NCBI GenBank assembly: GCA_910592005.1
Contig: CAJVPP010002170.1
Coordinates: 1 to 16,009 of the forward strand
Direction of reading: 5' to 3'
Source of the DNA: Funneliformis mosseae
Taxonomy: Eukaryota > Glomeromycota > Glomeromycetes > Glomerales > Glomeraceae
Length of the DNA stretch: 16,009 nucleotides
Below the pieces are notes generated by a model, which had not been told where the DNA came from, did not search any database, and saw only the letters and a program-made list of their open reading frames with translations. This document shows positions 1-8,700 of the stretch, piece by piece (the first letter of the stretch is position 1; each line of letters starts with the position of its first letter). The translations under genes were made by a program, and so were the position numbers.

Positions 1-250
1 ACATTTTCGTTGTTTTGGGAAGACAAAGTTTATTTTGATTAAAAATCAAAATAAACAAACCAAACACGCATTTATTTAGTTTGATTCAAGTAAACAAAGG
101 TCCAAACATCACATGACCAAAGTATTATGCAGTCACGCGACGTAATTGGTATGAAATAGCCCCTGAAAGATGGCGTTCAGAGACTTTTGGCAGGGGTCTG
201 TATTATAGAGCGTTCTACTTGCTAGTCAAGTGATTTGTGCAGATTCAGAA
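1..250. other. AT-rich flank with a strong hairpin; no gene seen
   Basis: No coding signal was found. Positions 28-56 form a perfect hairpin: arms GTTTATTTTGATT and its reverse complement, 13 bp each, with a 3-base loop. Around 132-141 there is a small CpG-containing stretch, GTCACGCGAC, unusual in this AT-rich window. Being just upstream of the pseudogene starting near 251, this stretch could hold its old promoter, but no TATA box or other element can be assigned with confidence. Confidence 0.4.
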
Positions 251-1427
251 ATGGTGAGAACTTTAGAAGTAGATGCATATAACTTTTTCATGGTGAATAA
301 TTTAGTAAATAGTGTTTTTTATTGCTATAGTCCACTTTTGGCAAAGAGTATCATATTAATATTATAATTCTATAGGATCTAGCAGAGCATATAAAAGTAA
401 TTGCTTCAGATCTTATCAAAAATAATTGTGATTCCTTTATTTTGAATTTCATAGACAGTATTACAGATGTTCTAAATAATAGACTTTTACATGATAAAAG
501 TTGAAAAGAATTTAATGAAAAACTAGCAAAAGTTACGTTAGAAATACTCAATATCTTATGAGTATTTTAGCAATAAGAGTCTTAATAATCATATTTGTCA
601 TTTTCCAAGTTACTTTTGGTAATATGTTTAATATTATTCTTTATAGAAGAGACATTTGAAAAAATTCTGCCTTCAGTTCAAAGCTAGTTAAGTCACAAAG
701 TGAAGGAACATATATGACCGATATAATAGTTCTGATGATTCGAGCATTATTAAAAAAACTTTTAATTGGAAAATCTGATTATATTTATACAGCCAAGCGT
801 CAAAGTATAGCCAGCAAGGATTAAAGAGGAATTGGAAAATAACCAGATGTTATGTTCATCACCAATTGTAATAATAGGTCATATGAATTAATTTATGGTG
901 AAAGTACTTGTATCCTTTGTGATGAACAAAAAAAGGAAAATGATAGGGTAAAAACTTGGAGAGAGATGAACGATGGAATGTATTGGGTTCACAAAGGATG
1001 CAAACTGAACAAAGATGATTTTGGTATTATTGGGATCCAAATCACTGGAACTGAAATGCATCTAAATATCCTCATTTAAGGTATAGATGAGATACACTGT
1101 TTCTATAATTTACGTACAGTTGAAATTCTGATACAGCTAATAGATAGGAATATGGTGTTTAAATTTATTAAAACTTTATTGACAATACAGATATGTGAAA
1201 TGCAATTCTTATATTTCACTTGCTTAAAATTAATATATACTTAGTCGTTAAGACATTTTGCATAATTATAGAATATCTTGCATATCAATATATTTCTTCT
1301 ATATTATGCGCTTTTAACTAGTTCAAGTAGTAATACAGAAAATAGCTTCACAGTATCTTCTCTACCAAGATCATCATTACTACCAAAAATGAAAAAAAGA
1401 AAGTCTATAAAATTCGAAAAAAAATAA
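251..1427 (+). pseudogene. Decayed, intron-containing member of a lineage-expanded fungal gene family of unknown function
   Basis: I recognise the pattern of a large family of uncharacterised proteins in arbuscular mycorrhizal fungi; the function is unknown. Likely exons: ATG at 251-253, then a candidate intron 254-375 (GTGAGA...TATAG); 376-561 encoding a helical N-terminus starting DLAEHIKVIASDL; a second intron ending at 646 (TTTATAG); 647-about 1243 carrying the core, including EGTYMTDIIV near 700, KRQSIASKD near 796, CILC near 909, MYWVHKGCK near 979 and FGIIGIQITG near 1020. A Ser/Pro-rich and then basic C-terminal tail is readable at 1323-1427, ending KKRKSIKFEKK before TAA, after a third intron ending at 1321. 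In-frame stops near 489 and 821-841 and a frameshift near 1078 break it. The donor of the second intron is unclear (TTATGAGTATTT). Family assignment is from memory, so moderate. Confidence 0.6.
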
Positions 1428-1917
1428 TCTAATTATTATATTTTACTTTTCTTATATCAATAAAGTGCTCTATGGTGGCTGATTATTTTTACACATTCAT
1501 CTGTATTTTTTCTTGGCAAATTTGCAGGATCACGCAGTTTCAGAAAACACGTAATTTGTTTCTTTTAAATATCGCAAAATGAATTAGTAAAAAATTTATT
1601 ATCTATATCACAAAAAACGTGATCCTGTATTAATGCTGGCTGATAAAATGATCAGCATTAGAGATTATAATGCACACGTAATTTGATCAAAGTTATATTA
1701 CTAGCAGTTCTCTCATGATATTGATGCATAAATTTATTTTTAATGCTATATTTATGCCAGGGTGAATTTCTTCTGTACAAACTTTTTTTGTGCAAAACTA
1801 TATCTAATAAAATATTCCATTTTGACTATAAACATATTATCAATAGACTATCCTTTTTTTCTTCATATAGCTCAGAAAAAATATTCTATCATCTAATTGT
1901 AAAATAATTTTTCTTAG
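1428..1917. repeat. Gene-free stretch with inverted repeats; probable old non-autonomous repeat
   Basis: No reading frame of note. Structures seen: GCAAATTTGC palindrome at 1516-1525; 10-bp inverted repeat CAGGATCACG (1525-1534) and CGTGATCCTG (1618-1627); hairpin TAATGCTG / CAGCATTA at 1631-1638 and 1653-1660; an 11-bp direct repeat CACGTAATTTG near 1549 and 1676. Such nested symmetry is typical of a small DNA-transposon derivative or other dispersed repeat, but neither a target-site duplication nor clear ends could be defined. It separates the host-family pseudogene from the gene fragment starting at 1918. Confidence 0.4.
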
Positions 1918-2115
1918 TTCAACTTCCGAAAAGTATCTTTTGAGAAAGGAATCTATTTCTGAGAAGTCTGAACGAATTGAATCCTATTTGAGGTACATGT
2001 TAGAGGTTTATAAGAACTCATTAAATAAGAAATGTAAAATTATGACCTAGGAAAAAATATTACGTCCTTGAAGCTGACCAGAATGCAATGTATTCTCAGC
2101 AATACTGGCTATATA
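1918..2115 (+). pseudogene. Upstream fragment of a helical-protein gene interrupted by a Tc1/mariner insertion
   Basis: An open stretch beginning just after TTTTTCTTAG, a plausible 3' splice site, reads SSTSEKYLLRKE, then ESYLRYMLEVYKNSLNKK: charged and helix-prone. After a probable frameshift in the AAAAAA run near 2050 the frame continues as YYVLEADQNAMYSQQYWLY up to the transposon at 2116. Removing the transposon and one copy of its TA target joins this frame to the one at 3460, giving an uninterrupted reading across the junction (...SQQYWLY then IANIGIQINN...). That continuity is the main evidence that both halves belong to one gene. Function not recognised. Confidence 0.5.
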
Positions 2116-2125
2116 CACTACCTGA

Positions 2126-2187
2126 AAATAAGTTTGCGTGGTTTTGAAAAAATAGTAAATAAATTTGTGCAGTTTTGAAAAAATAGT
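2126..2187. repeat. Two 31-bp tandem repeats at the left end of the Tc1/mariner element
   Basis: Copies 2126-2156 and 2157-2187 share the frame AAATAA..TTTG..C/G..GTTTTG followed by a run of A and TAGT, and differ at four positions. They start ten bases inside the terminal inverted repeat. Subterminal repeats are known transposase binding sites in some Tc1-like elements; here that is only a possibility. Confidence 0.85.
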
Positions 2188-2219
2188 TTATTATTGTCTT
2201 TTTTTTAACAAAAAATTAA

Positions 2220-3247
2220 TATCTAGTTGGCCAACTATTATTGGCAATACATGCTTCTATTCTTTGAGGCATACTATCAATTAATTTTAAGTAAGTTTCT
2301 TACAGAATTTTTTTCCATTCTTCTTTTAATTGCATTTCTAAATCTGCAAATTTTTTAGGCAGATCTAAATGGTTACGCAAAAACATTCAAGATAATCCCA
2401 AAGATGCTCAATGAGATTCAAATCCAGAGATTGAGCAGGCCAGTTAATTAACATTTTAATTTTTTTTTAGCAACCCATATTTTAACATTATTAGCTGTGT
2501 GAATAGATGCATTATCGTGCTAAAATTTGTAAGATCAGTTATGAAACTTTGAATCAATAAATAGCAACAGGTTATCATCTAAGATTTTTATATAATCATA
2601 CTGATTGATTATTCCTTTTATTTTTACTAAAGAACCCAATCCTTTGCCTGAAAAACATTCCCAAACCATGACTCCACCACCACTATGTTTAATGGATGGA
2701 TTCAGGTTTTTAATATTAAAATGAATGTCTGGTTCACGCCAAACTTGAGAAGGACCATCATTACGAAAAAGAGTAAACTTTGATTCATTGCTCTATATGA
2801 CATTTCTCCATTGTTATACTGTCTAATTTTGTCTTTCTAAGCACTATTCTAGCCGTTTATAGCGTTGATTTTCATTTAAAATGTTTTTTTGCAGCTCGAT
2901 AAGAATTGTATCCAATTTGATGCAAATTCTTCCAAATTGTTTTGGTACAAATATCTTGACCAGTTGTTGCTGAAAATTTCTTTTGTATTATATCAGCTGA
3001 AGCTTTATTATTTTTTTTTAACAATTTTTTTTAAAATTTTGTGATCTTTATCATCAAGTAACGGAAGCTGACCACTTCTTTTTTTGCTTAACATGTCATC
3101 TGAATTTCTATATCGTTGAATTATTGTTCTAACTGTGGACTCTTGTCTATTCATAATTTTAACAATATTGGACTTTCTGTGACCACTTTTATATAGTCTG
3201 ATTATTTGTGCTCGTTCAATAATAGTAAGTTCAGGATTTTTACCCAT
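2220..3247 (-). pseudogene. Tc1/mariner transposase, inactivated
   Basis: ATG at 3245-3247 opens an intact 79-residue N-terminal paired-like helix-turn-helix DNA-binding region (LTIIERAQIIRLYKSGHRKS, then STVRTIIQRY), ending in a Lys-rich tail at 3008. Beyond it the frame shifts in the adjacent A-runs but stays readable: QDICTKTIWKNLHQIGYNSY near 2900, SNESKFTLFRNDG near 2775-2800, GGGVMVWECFSGKGLGSL near 2650, HDNASIHTA near 2500 and SLDLNLIEHLWDYL near 2400. These match the catalytic core of Tc1-like DD-D/E transposases. The first catalytic Asp, normally in SDESKF, is Asn here (consistent with GAT to AAT), and there are several stops and at least two frameshifts, so no active enzyme can be made. 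Low coordinate end approximate. Confidence 0.93.
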
Positions 3248-3459
3248 TTTGTTAGAAATAAGTTGTTAAATTGAATATCATTATATTATATTTATTTATG
3301 TTTATAATTATTTTTATTTTGTATGTGTTACAATAACAAACAGTTATATAAACAAGAATCAGGGCTTTCAATTAGTATCAAAATCAATTGATTTTATTAT
3401 ATACAATTTTGAAAAAAATTCAAAAAACTAACTACACAAACTTATTTACAGGTAGTGTA

Positions 3460-3748
3460 TATTGCAAATATTGGAATCCAAATCAATAATACTACTCGAC
3501 CGGAAGCACTAAAGTATGATCATGAAGAAAAGAATAACCGCTGAGTTATGAATAAGCTTAAAGTACTACCTCAGTACCTGCTCGATTATAATAGACGAAC
3601 TTTTGAAAAATTTATGCATAACATAGAAAAGGAATATAGAGAGCGGGTTAATGCTAATAAAAAAATGTGCTATGAAATCAAAGATCTAAAGATGCAAGTG
3701 CTGAAAGTGGAAAAAGAGCTAGCATCTATGAAGTTGGATTCTTATTAG
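3460..3748 (+). pseudogene. Downstream part of the helical/coiled-coil gene cut by the Tc1/mariner element
   Basis: The frame reads IANIGIQINNTTRPEALKYD, meets one TGA at 3542-3544, then runs open from ATG 3548 to TAG 3746-3748 (66 residues). This last piece is rich in Lys, Glu, Met and Leu (YNRRTFEKFMHNIEKEYRER, then KKMCYEIKDLKMQVLKVEK) and is predicted helical or coiled-coil. No enzymatic motif is visible and no family is recognised. Its 3' end overlaps the 3' end of the minus-strand ATPase pseudogene by 23 bp, so the two are convergent and tightly packed, as in compact viral-type elements. It is unclear whether the short ORF from 3548 is still expressed as its own protein. Confidence 0.55.
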
Positions 3749-4498
3749 TGAGAATTTAGTCCTAGCGTAAACGTATCCTGTATGGATGCTCACGAGATAC
3801 AGTTAAATCAAAAATAATGAATTTATGTTTACATAAAGCCTTGACAATAATCTTAATGATACTATGCCAGTTATTAGTATATTGACACATAATACGGCTC
3901 AGCTCGTCTGCAATACATAATCTATTAAATAAGCAGATATGTGTGAGATTTTTTCATATTATCTTTAAGCAGTCAAAATAACTCTGGGATACATATATCG
4001 AACTGATGTTATAGTGGCATTCTTTGATAAAATAAGGAATAATTTTCTCTTACACTTTTTCAGATCAGCATATACATCTTCAAATATAGTCACTGTATCT
4101 TTATCTGAAGAAAAGGAATCTACCTTAGGGGTTTTATCAGGCTTCAAAGCTCAGAATGTAATATTTTCATGATATGACTTTAGACTATTTGCAATTATCT
4201 GGAATGCTGATTTGAGGTATATATATTTCAGCTCTTTGAGTTGGTAACTGATGAGTAATAAATCATCACACTTAATATAATATATCCCTTCTTTTTTCTC
4301 ATTAAACATTCGATAAAGCTTATTTCTGAGCATGAAATTGAGAATCTTATTAGTTTTCCCTGAATTAGTACGACCAGAGATTAGTAAAGTGAAAGGTCAT
4401 TAGGGAACAAATGAATATCCGTTATATTTTTTGGCATCTTTAATCTCATTAATATGATATACAAGCCTATCAACTGGTTCAAGCTTTTTTATTTTCAT
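3726..4498 (-). pseudogene. A32-like (FtsK/HerA-type) DNA-packaging ATPase, decayed
   Basis: From ATG at 4496-4498 the frame gives MKIKKLEPVDRLVYHINEIK, then, after two stops (TAA TGA near 4393-4398), [17 protein letters not shown]: a classic Walker A P-loop GRTNSGKT at 4352-4375. A Walker B-like strand TVTIFEDVY lies near 4074-4100. After a one-base loss near 4055 the frame resumes as [19 protein letters not shown] (sensor-like region, near 3990) and ends with IIFDLT, HPYRIRLR, then TAG where RLRWD is expected, finishing at a later TAG (3726). Length about 257 codons matches packaging ATPases of Polintons and related large DNA viruses, which pump the genome into the capsid. It follows the nuclease-like gene and the integrase on the same strand. 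Four or more stops and one frameshift rule out function. Confidence 0.85.
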
Positions 4499-4562
4499 GA
4501 TAAACTAAGTATTATTAATGATATACTAAAAAATATCAGACTGATTTATCGGTCCTCCCTTT

Positions 4563-5037
4563 TTATTTCTTCATTTTATTTAAAAATCCTTTCTCGATTA
4601 GTGTATGTCTGATATATGATAGGAGATCAGCACTATAGGGAACTTCAAAAAGGCATATATCTTATTTTTTGCATATATCCTGCTTCTTCTGATCACGTAT
4701 TTTCTGTTCATCTAAATCTATTTGGCCTTTCCTATGAAATATTAAATTAAGGCCTGCCATAAAATTCGAATTCTAATCGCAACTCTTCGTTATATCTATC
4801 AAGTTGCATTTCATGCAAAAAATTCGGCTTACATGATGAAAATTTCTTGCCTAGTAGATCCTCAAAAATATATTGTACAGTTCTTTCAGTAGTGTGGTTG
4901 CAAAAAGGATACCATTCAAATTTTTTCATGATATACTTTAATTGATACTCCCATTAATGCGCATCATTTTCACAAAACTAAAGATATATATCATGATCAT
5001 TTATTTGCCTGGTCTTTCTAAGGCATATCCACCACAT
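4563..5037 (-). pseudogene. Zinc-ribbon plus PD-(D/E)XK-like nuclease protein, decayed
   Basis: From ATG 5037 the frame passes a stop to FCENDAH, a stop, then [18 protein letters not shown]. This resembles repeated zinc ribbons of pattern C..GH.W...WCP.C, with the third Cys now Tyr (TAT, consistent with TGT). Next come [16 protein letters not shown] and [20 protein letters not shown], then EFEFYGRP. The order aspartate in [14 protein letters not shown] followed by hydrophobic strands matches the restriction-endonuclease-like fold seen in fungal and viral zinc-ribbon proteins. After a frameshift near 4735 the tail reads RKGQIDLDEQKIRDQKKQDI and [14 protein letters not shown] to TAA at 4563-4565, as in such nucleases after the core. 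It lies between integrase and ATPase on the same strand, suggesting it belongs to the element. Nuclease assignment is by pattern only, hence moderate. Confidence 0.6.
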
Positions 5038-5116
5038 TTTTAGCATATTGATGGGCTTTGATTAATTGATCATCAATAACTCGAATATAATAAACAAATC
5101 TAATATAGTGATATTT

Positions 5117-6216
5117 TCACATAAATTCATCAGGCGGGTATTCGATTTTATCAGGTTCTTTGATTTCTTGAAGTTTTTTATATTTAAAAGATCTTTTGGG
5201 ATTTTGTCCTATCAGATGAGCGGTTGATTCAATGGATTCATCCTCAAGATAATATAAGACGGGCTGTAATGGATTTTTCTCAATAATAACTCTTTTTATC
5301 TTAAAGATATGCAAGAACTAATATGGATCAGTTACTCTACGTTTATGGTTTCCTTCCAACTCGTCTGCTTTTAATAGATATCTAACCGCTATACCTTTTT
5401 GTAATTTTATCTCTTCATCTTTTCTGATTGCACGCTTGGATTTTTTAGAAGGCTTTGATTTAACTTCTTTCAAAGTCATAACACAAGCTGATGACATCCC
5501 AATAAGTCAAGTTTTACTGTTATTCAGATAATTAATATACTTTTTAAGGATTCTCTTAAATATCCTTGATCGCTTCCCATCAATTAATCGTCTTTTATAG
5601 CATATTGGACCTTATATGTTAATTTTGCTATTATTTTCTTAAATGCTTTAATGAAAGTCAGACTCCCAAAACTATAAAGGTTAACAATACGTATTGTAAT
5701 ATTATACTGTTACATTCCTCATGAAAATGCATCTTAGAATGAAGCATCACCATCAGTTATTAATAATTTTAGCCAAGTAAGAGGGTTAGAAGGATCCTCA
5801 TAAATATTTTTAATCACAATCCAGATTTCTAAGCTATTTCTTGATGTTAGTATGCATCTGTCCTTAAAACGTATTATCACGTCAATAACTAGAAGAGTGC
5901 AAACAAATACCCTTCCACCATCTCGATTATGAATATGGAGTAATATATCATATTGATGGACTTTGTTTAGAATCTTAATCTTTGAAAAACTTGCTTAAGC
6001 TTTACAAGGTAATGGGAGTCAATAAATTTGATAGCTATATTGATATCCTAACCACTTTGTAATATCCTGCAATTGGAAACTTTAAAACCCTTCGTCTTGA
6101 CATTTTTTTTGCAATTTCTTAGTATTCAAATAAAATCCAGGAATATTATAATACAGAAGTCTACACACAATGCGAAGCTCTTTATTAGAATCTATTATAA
6201 TTTGTGGTTGGCTCAT
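5117..6216 (-). pseudogene. Polinton/Maverick-type DDE integrase (retroviral rve fold), decayed
   Basis: ATG at 6214-6216 begins MSQPQIIIDSNKELRIVCRL; then LQKKCQDEGF and LQDITKWLGYQ (N-terminal region), NKVHQYDILLHIHNRDGGR with the first catalytic Asp, VIDVIIRFKDRCILTSRNS, EDPSNPLTWLKLLITDGDAS with the second Asp, and SLTFIKAFKKIIAKLTYKVQ, where Lys occupies the place expected for the catalytic Glu. A one-base deletion near 5590 shifts the frame to RRLIDGKRSRIFKRILKKYI, LNNSKT-stop-LIGMSSA, a basic segment, RVTDPY-stop-FLHIFKIKRV and the SH3/chromodomain-like tail VLYYLEDESIE...PKRSFKYKKL. The frame ends at TGA 5117-5119; reading beyond it (KYHYIRFVYYIRVIDDQLIK) is also protein-like, so the true C-terminus may extend towards 5000. 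At about 366 codons it is normal for the family, which inserts the element's DNA. Stops, shift and Glu loss make it dead. Confidence 0.87.
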
Positions 6217-6264
6217 TCTTAGGCGATGATTATATGATATTCTTTAAATCAGATTGAAAATACT
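6217..6264. promoter_or_regulatory. Short divergent spacer between integrase and Gag-type gene
   Basis: Only 48 bp separate the minus-strand integrase start codon (6216) from the plus-strand start codon at 6265. A shared divergent promoter here is an inference from position; no TATA box is clear. The absence of any long terminal repeat at this boundary is relevant to how the Gag-like gene got here. Confidence 0.3.
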
Positions 6265-7389
6265 ATGCCTACACTTTTATATGATCTAGCATATTTACAG
6301 CTTTTAGATACGAATCAAAAGCTTCATAATGAGTTTTGAAATGAGATTTCTATTAATAAGGAGCTTGAGCAGTGTTATCATACTGTTTTATCTCAAGATA
6401 AAACTATTATAGCTTATGAAGAGGAGATAGAATTTCTCAAGACAGAGATCAAATCCCTTAAATATCATCTTCAAAAAATATTGCGAGATTTAAGATATAA
6501 GGTAATGCTAGTATTTCTCAAGATATTCATATTTTAAGGCTAGAAGATAAGGTTGATCAGCTTAAGAGAAGAATTTGGAAGCTTACAGATAAAATGTTAT
6601 TATTAAAAAGATCAGATATGAATCATATTATTTAAGGCATTTTAGACAGATAATTCAAGACTTCTAGTTCTTTAGAAAGAATAAGAACACATTTGGATAA
6701 TACTGGAGTTATTCTCCCAAATGACATAACTGGAGAATTTAATAGAATTAGTATATGTTTTACTAATATTATTATAAGTCTTAGTTTGATTTGACGGTAT
6801 TGGCAAGATCAGAAATACTTTATTGATCAATTAATTCAGTAAACTAGAAATGCTGAGTACAATTTTCAAAATCTTAGGGTACAGTCAGAACATAATAATC
6901 AAATGTTTAGACAGGCTTTAAATAATGAAGGGGAAGCGCGTAGAAAGATTTGGGAATTGGCTTAGGATTTGTGAGCATATGCTCAAAGTATAATTACTAA
7001 AAAACAAAATCGAATTATTGTACTATCATAAGAAAAAATTATCTTTTAGCTATAGTTCAATGTAGAAATGGTCAAATTACTAAGCATAAGAGAACTGCAT
7101 ATAGATAAACCATAAGGTATAATAACGATGCTAAAAGGTAGAGAAGACAATATGATTATATTATTCGACAGGCTCAGAATTGATATAAATAATATAGAGA
7201 TGAGAGTAGGAAATACCAGAAATGACGTGATATTACTCAAAAATTAGAAGGAGCTATAATAAATAATGATGCTAAAAAGCAAGCTTGTATTAATATATAG
7301 TACAGGAGAAGTTTACTCTTCAGCTAATAAATAGAAATTTTCAGCAAATTATTTTTAATCTACAGAATAATTCACTAAATATATCAGGA
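6265..7389 (+). pseudogene. Coiled-coil N-terminal part of the Gag-type polyprotein, decayed
   Basis: ATG at 6265-6267 opens MPTLLYDLAYLQLLDTNQKL, followed by long heptad-like helices (IIAYEEEIEFLKTEIKSLK near 6410-6465). A frameshift near 6500 leads to SISQDIHILRLEDKVDQLKR, then SLERIRTHLDNTGVILPNDI near 6680, YNFQNLRVQSEHNNQMFRQA near 6860, REL-type basic helices, RQYDYIIRQAQN near 7150 and ITQKLEGAIINNDAKKQACI near 7240. After another shift near 7310 the frame LQLINRNFQQIIFNLQNN continues without a break into the Gag core at 7390. At least ten stops interrupt it. The whole region is coiled-coil, which in capsid-type polyproteins can drive assembly; that role is inference. Homologues resembling this sequence occur next to Gag cores in mycorrhizal fungal genomes, from memory. 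Confidence 0.7.
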
Positions 7390-8700
7390 ATGGTAGGATA
7401 CAGACCTCCAATATTTTATGATCGTCCTGGAGAGGATCCAAAAGATTGGCTTAGAGATATGCAAAGATATATAATAGCTAGTCGAATAAATATTACGCCT
7501 GATGCAGATCAGGCTCCTAGAAGAGAAGAGGCATTTGGATTAGTAGTATCATGCCTTGCAGGTGATGCATTGAATTTTTATTTAACTCGCATCAGAGGTA
7601 AGAATTGGAGATGTAACAATTTTTCAGACAATTTGAAAGTAGCTACTTTAGCTGCTATTCGAACTTTAGCCACTGGAAATAGTGATAATTAAATTGGTAG
7701 TTTGAATACTGCTAAAGAATTCCAAGGTAGGGCAGCCGCCAAAATTGGTAGAATTGAAACAAGAATCACAACTGGTACTGATATTATTCTGAATAAAATA
7801 TGGGATGAAGACTGGTCAATAGCTGGTGGTAAACCTGTAGATAATGCATCAGTAGTATCTAATACCGGTGGTGATCTTCCTGCTGTTACTATTGCTCCTA
7901 ATATTAAGCTTAGTCAAATTTTATACCTGTTTAGAACTGCTTATACAATAGTTGAATACTTAAAACAAATTGTAATTTTTGGTCAACTTATGTAAGGTAA
8001 TATATTGGTTGAGCAATTCTCCACTAAAATTAAAAAGATTGATAAATTAGTCAAAATGACTCTTGAATAGCAAAAAGAGCAATTTATTTATGATTTGTCT
8101 CCGATAAATCAATATAATCTTTGAATGATGGCCAAATTTTATGATATACAGGATAGTATTACAAAAGCTCTAGCTAAAGTGAAAAGATTTACATTATCTC
8201 AAAAGAGTATATCATCTTCTTTTCCAATTTTTCTAGCGGCCAATCTATATACAGATACTAACAGATCAGTGATGACTAAAAATAAAATCGAAAGTTTGGT
8301 AAAAAATACAATGGCATTCTCAGAACCTTAATAGCTCTAACAAGTAGCTTCATCATAATTTCAACCACAACCTGCAAGGATGCATAAAAATTTATAAGAT
8401 GAAAATATAGGTAGATTTTTATAATGGATTATGGGAGAAACTCTAGAATTTGTTCCTATTTCTAATCCTACTTTACCATCAAAGCCAAAGAAAAAGGTTG
8501 AAGTTGATTCTGACGATGAACTTGCTGAGCTTACAAAAAAGCAGTTAAAACTTCATGTAGCTAAAGCGATTAAAAAAGCTATAAAGACACAATAGCAATA
8601 CTCTAACTATAACCGAACTGGACATAATTCTCACAAATGCATTCAGAAGAAGAAAAAGAAGAACAAGCCTAAAAAACTAAAGTTAGTCTCGCTACTATAG
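7390..8700 (+). pseudogene. Retroelement-style Gag with zinc knuckle, decayed
   Basis: One frame runs from MVGYRPPIFYDRPGEDPKDW (7390) through REEAFGLVVSCLAGDALNFY, FSDNLKVATLAAIRTLATG, LSQILYLFRTAYTIVEYLKQ, EQFSTKIKKI and DLSPINQYNL to QDSITKALAKVKRF near 8180. The pattern (W.....Y with helices, then F..RF/L) is that of Ty3-type Gag capsid domains. A Pro/Gln-rich linker and KKKVEVDSDDELAELTKKQL (near 8500) follow, then the zinc knuckle at 8599-8640 and a Lys tract. Some twelve stops, mostly TAA/TAG, interrupt it, many where Gln is expected, but there is no frameshift across about 1.3 kb. It is fused in frame to the coiled-coil region upstream and to the protease region downstream, and sits among Polinton-type genes with no reverse transcriptase. 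Confidence 0.85.
8599..8640 (+). other. CCHC zinc knuckle with two Cys changed to Tyr
   Basis: The frame reads YSNYNRTGHNSHKC. Spacing is exactly that of the retroviral-type knuckle C-X2-C-X4-H-X4-C, but both of the first two zinc ligands are Tyr (TAC and TAT). Each is one G-to-A step from Cys (TGC, TGT). The His, the following Cys and the preceding and following basic residues are kept. As it stands it could not bind zinc normally. The motif still supports the Gag assignment, since the knuckle binds nucleic acid in that family. Confidence 0.8.

Larger units (their letters stand above)
2116..3457 (-). mobile_element. Tc1/mariner-type DNA transposon with a dead transposase
   Basis: The element is bounded by TA (2114-2115 and 3458-3459) and begins CACTACCTG and ends with its inverse CAGGTAGTG. 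The terminal inverted repeats continue imperfectly inwards (AAATAAGTTTG at left, CAAACTTATTT at right), giving an element of 1342 bp, usual for this superfamily. The transposase lies on the minus strand. Just inside the left end are two 31-bp tandem copies (2126-2156 and 2157-2187) differing at four positions. It sits inside the helical-protein gene 1918-3748 and must be younger than that gene, though it is itself inactive. Confidence 0.97.

Noticed and set aside
1..250. Left terminal inverted repeat of the Polinton-like element.
   Set aside because: The hairpin at 28-56 is short and local, and the partner end of the element is outside the window, so no pairing can be shown.
351..551. Open minus-strand frame of 66 codons.
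   Set aside because: Antisense to the exon at 376-561 of the host-family pseudogene.
7046..7240. Open minus-strand frame of 64 codons.
   Set aside because: It is antisense to the coiled-coil gene, whose own frame is readable here (RQYDYIIRQAQN); low-complexity Ile/Ser/Leu composition.
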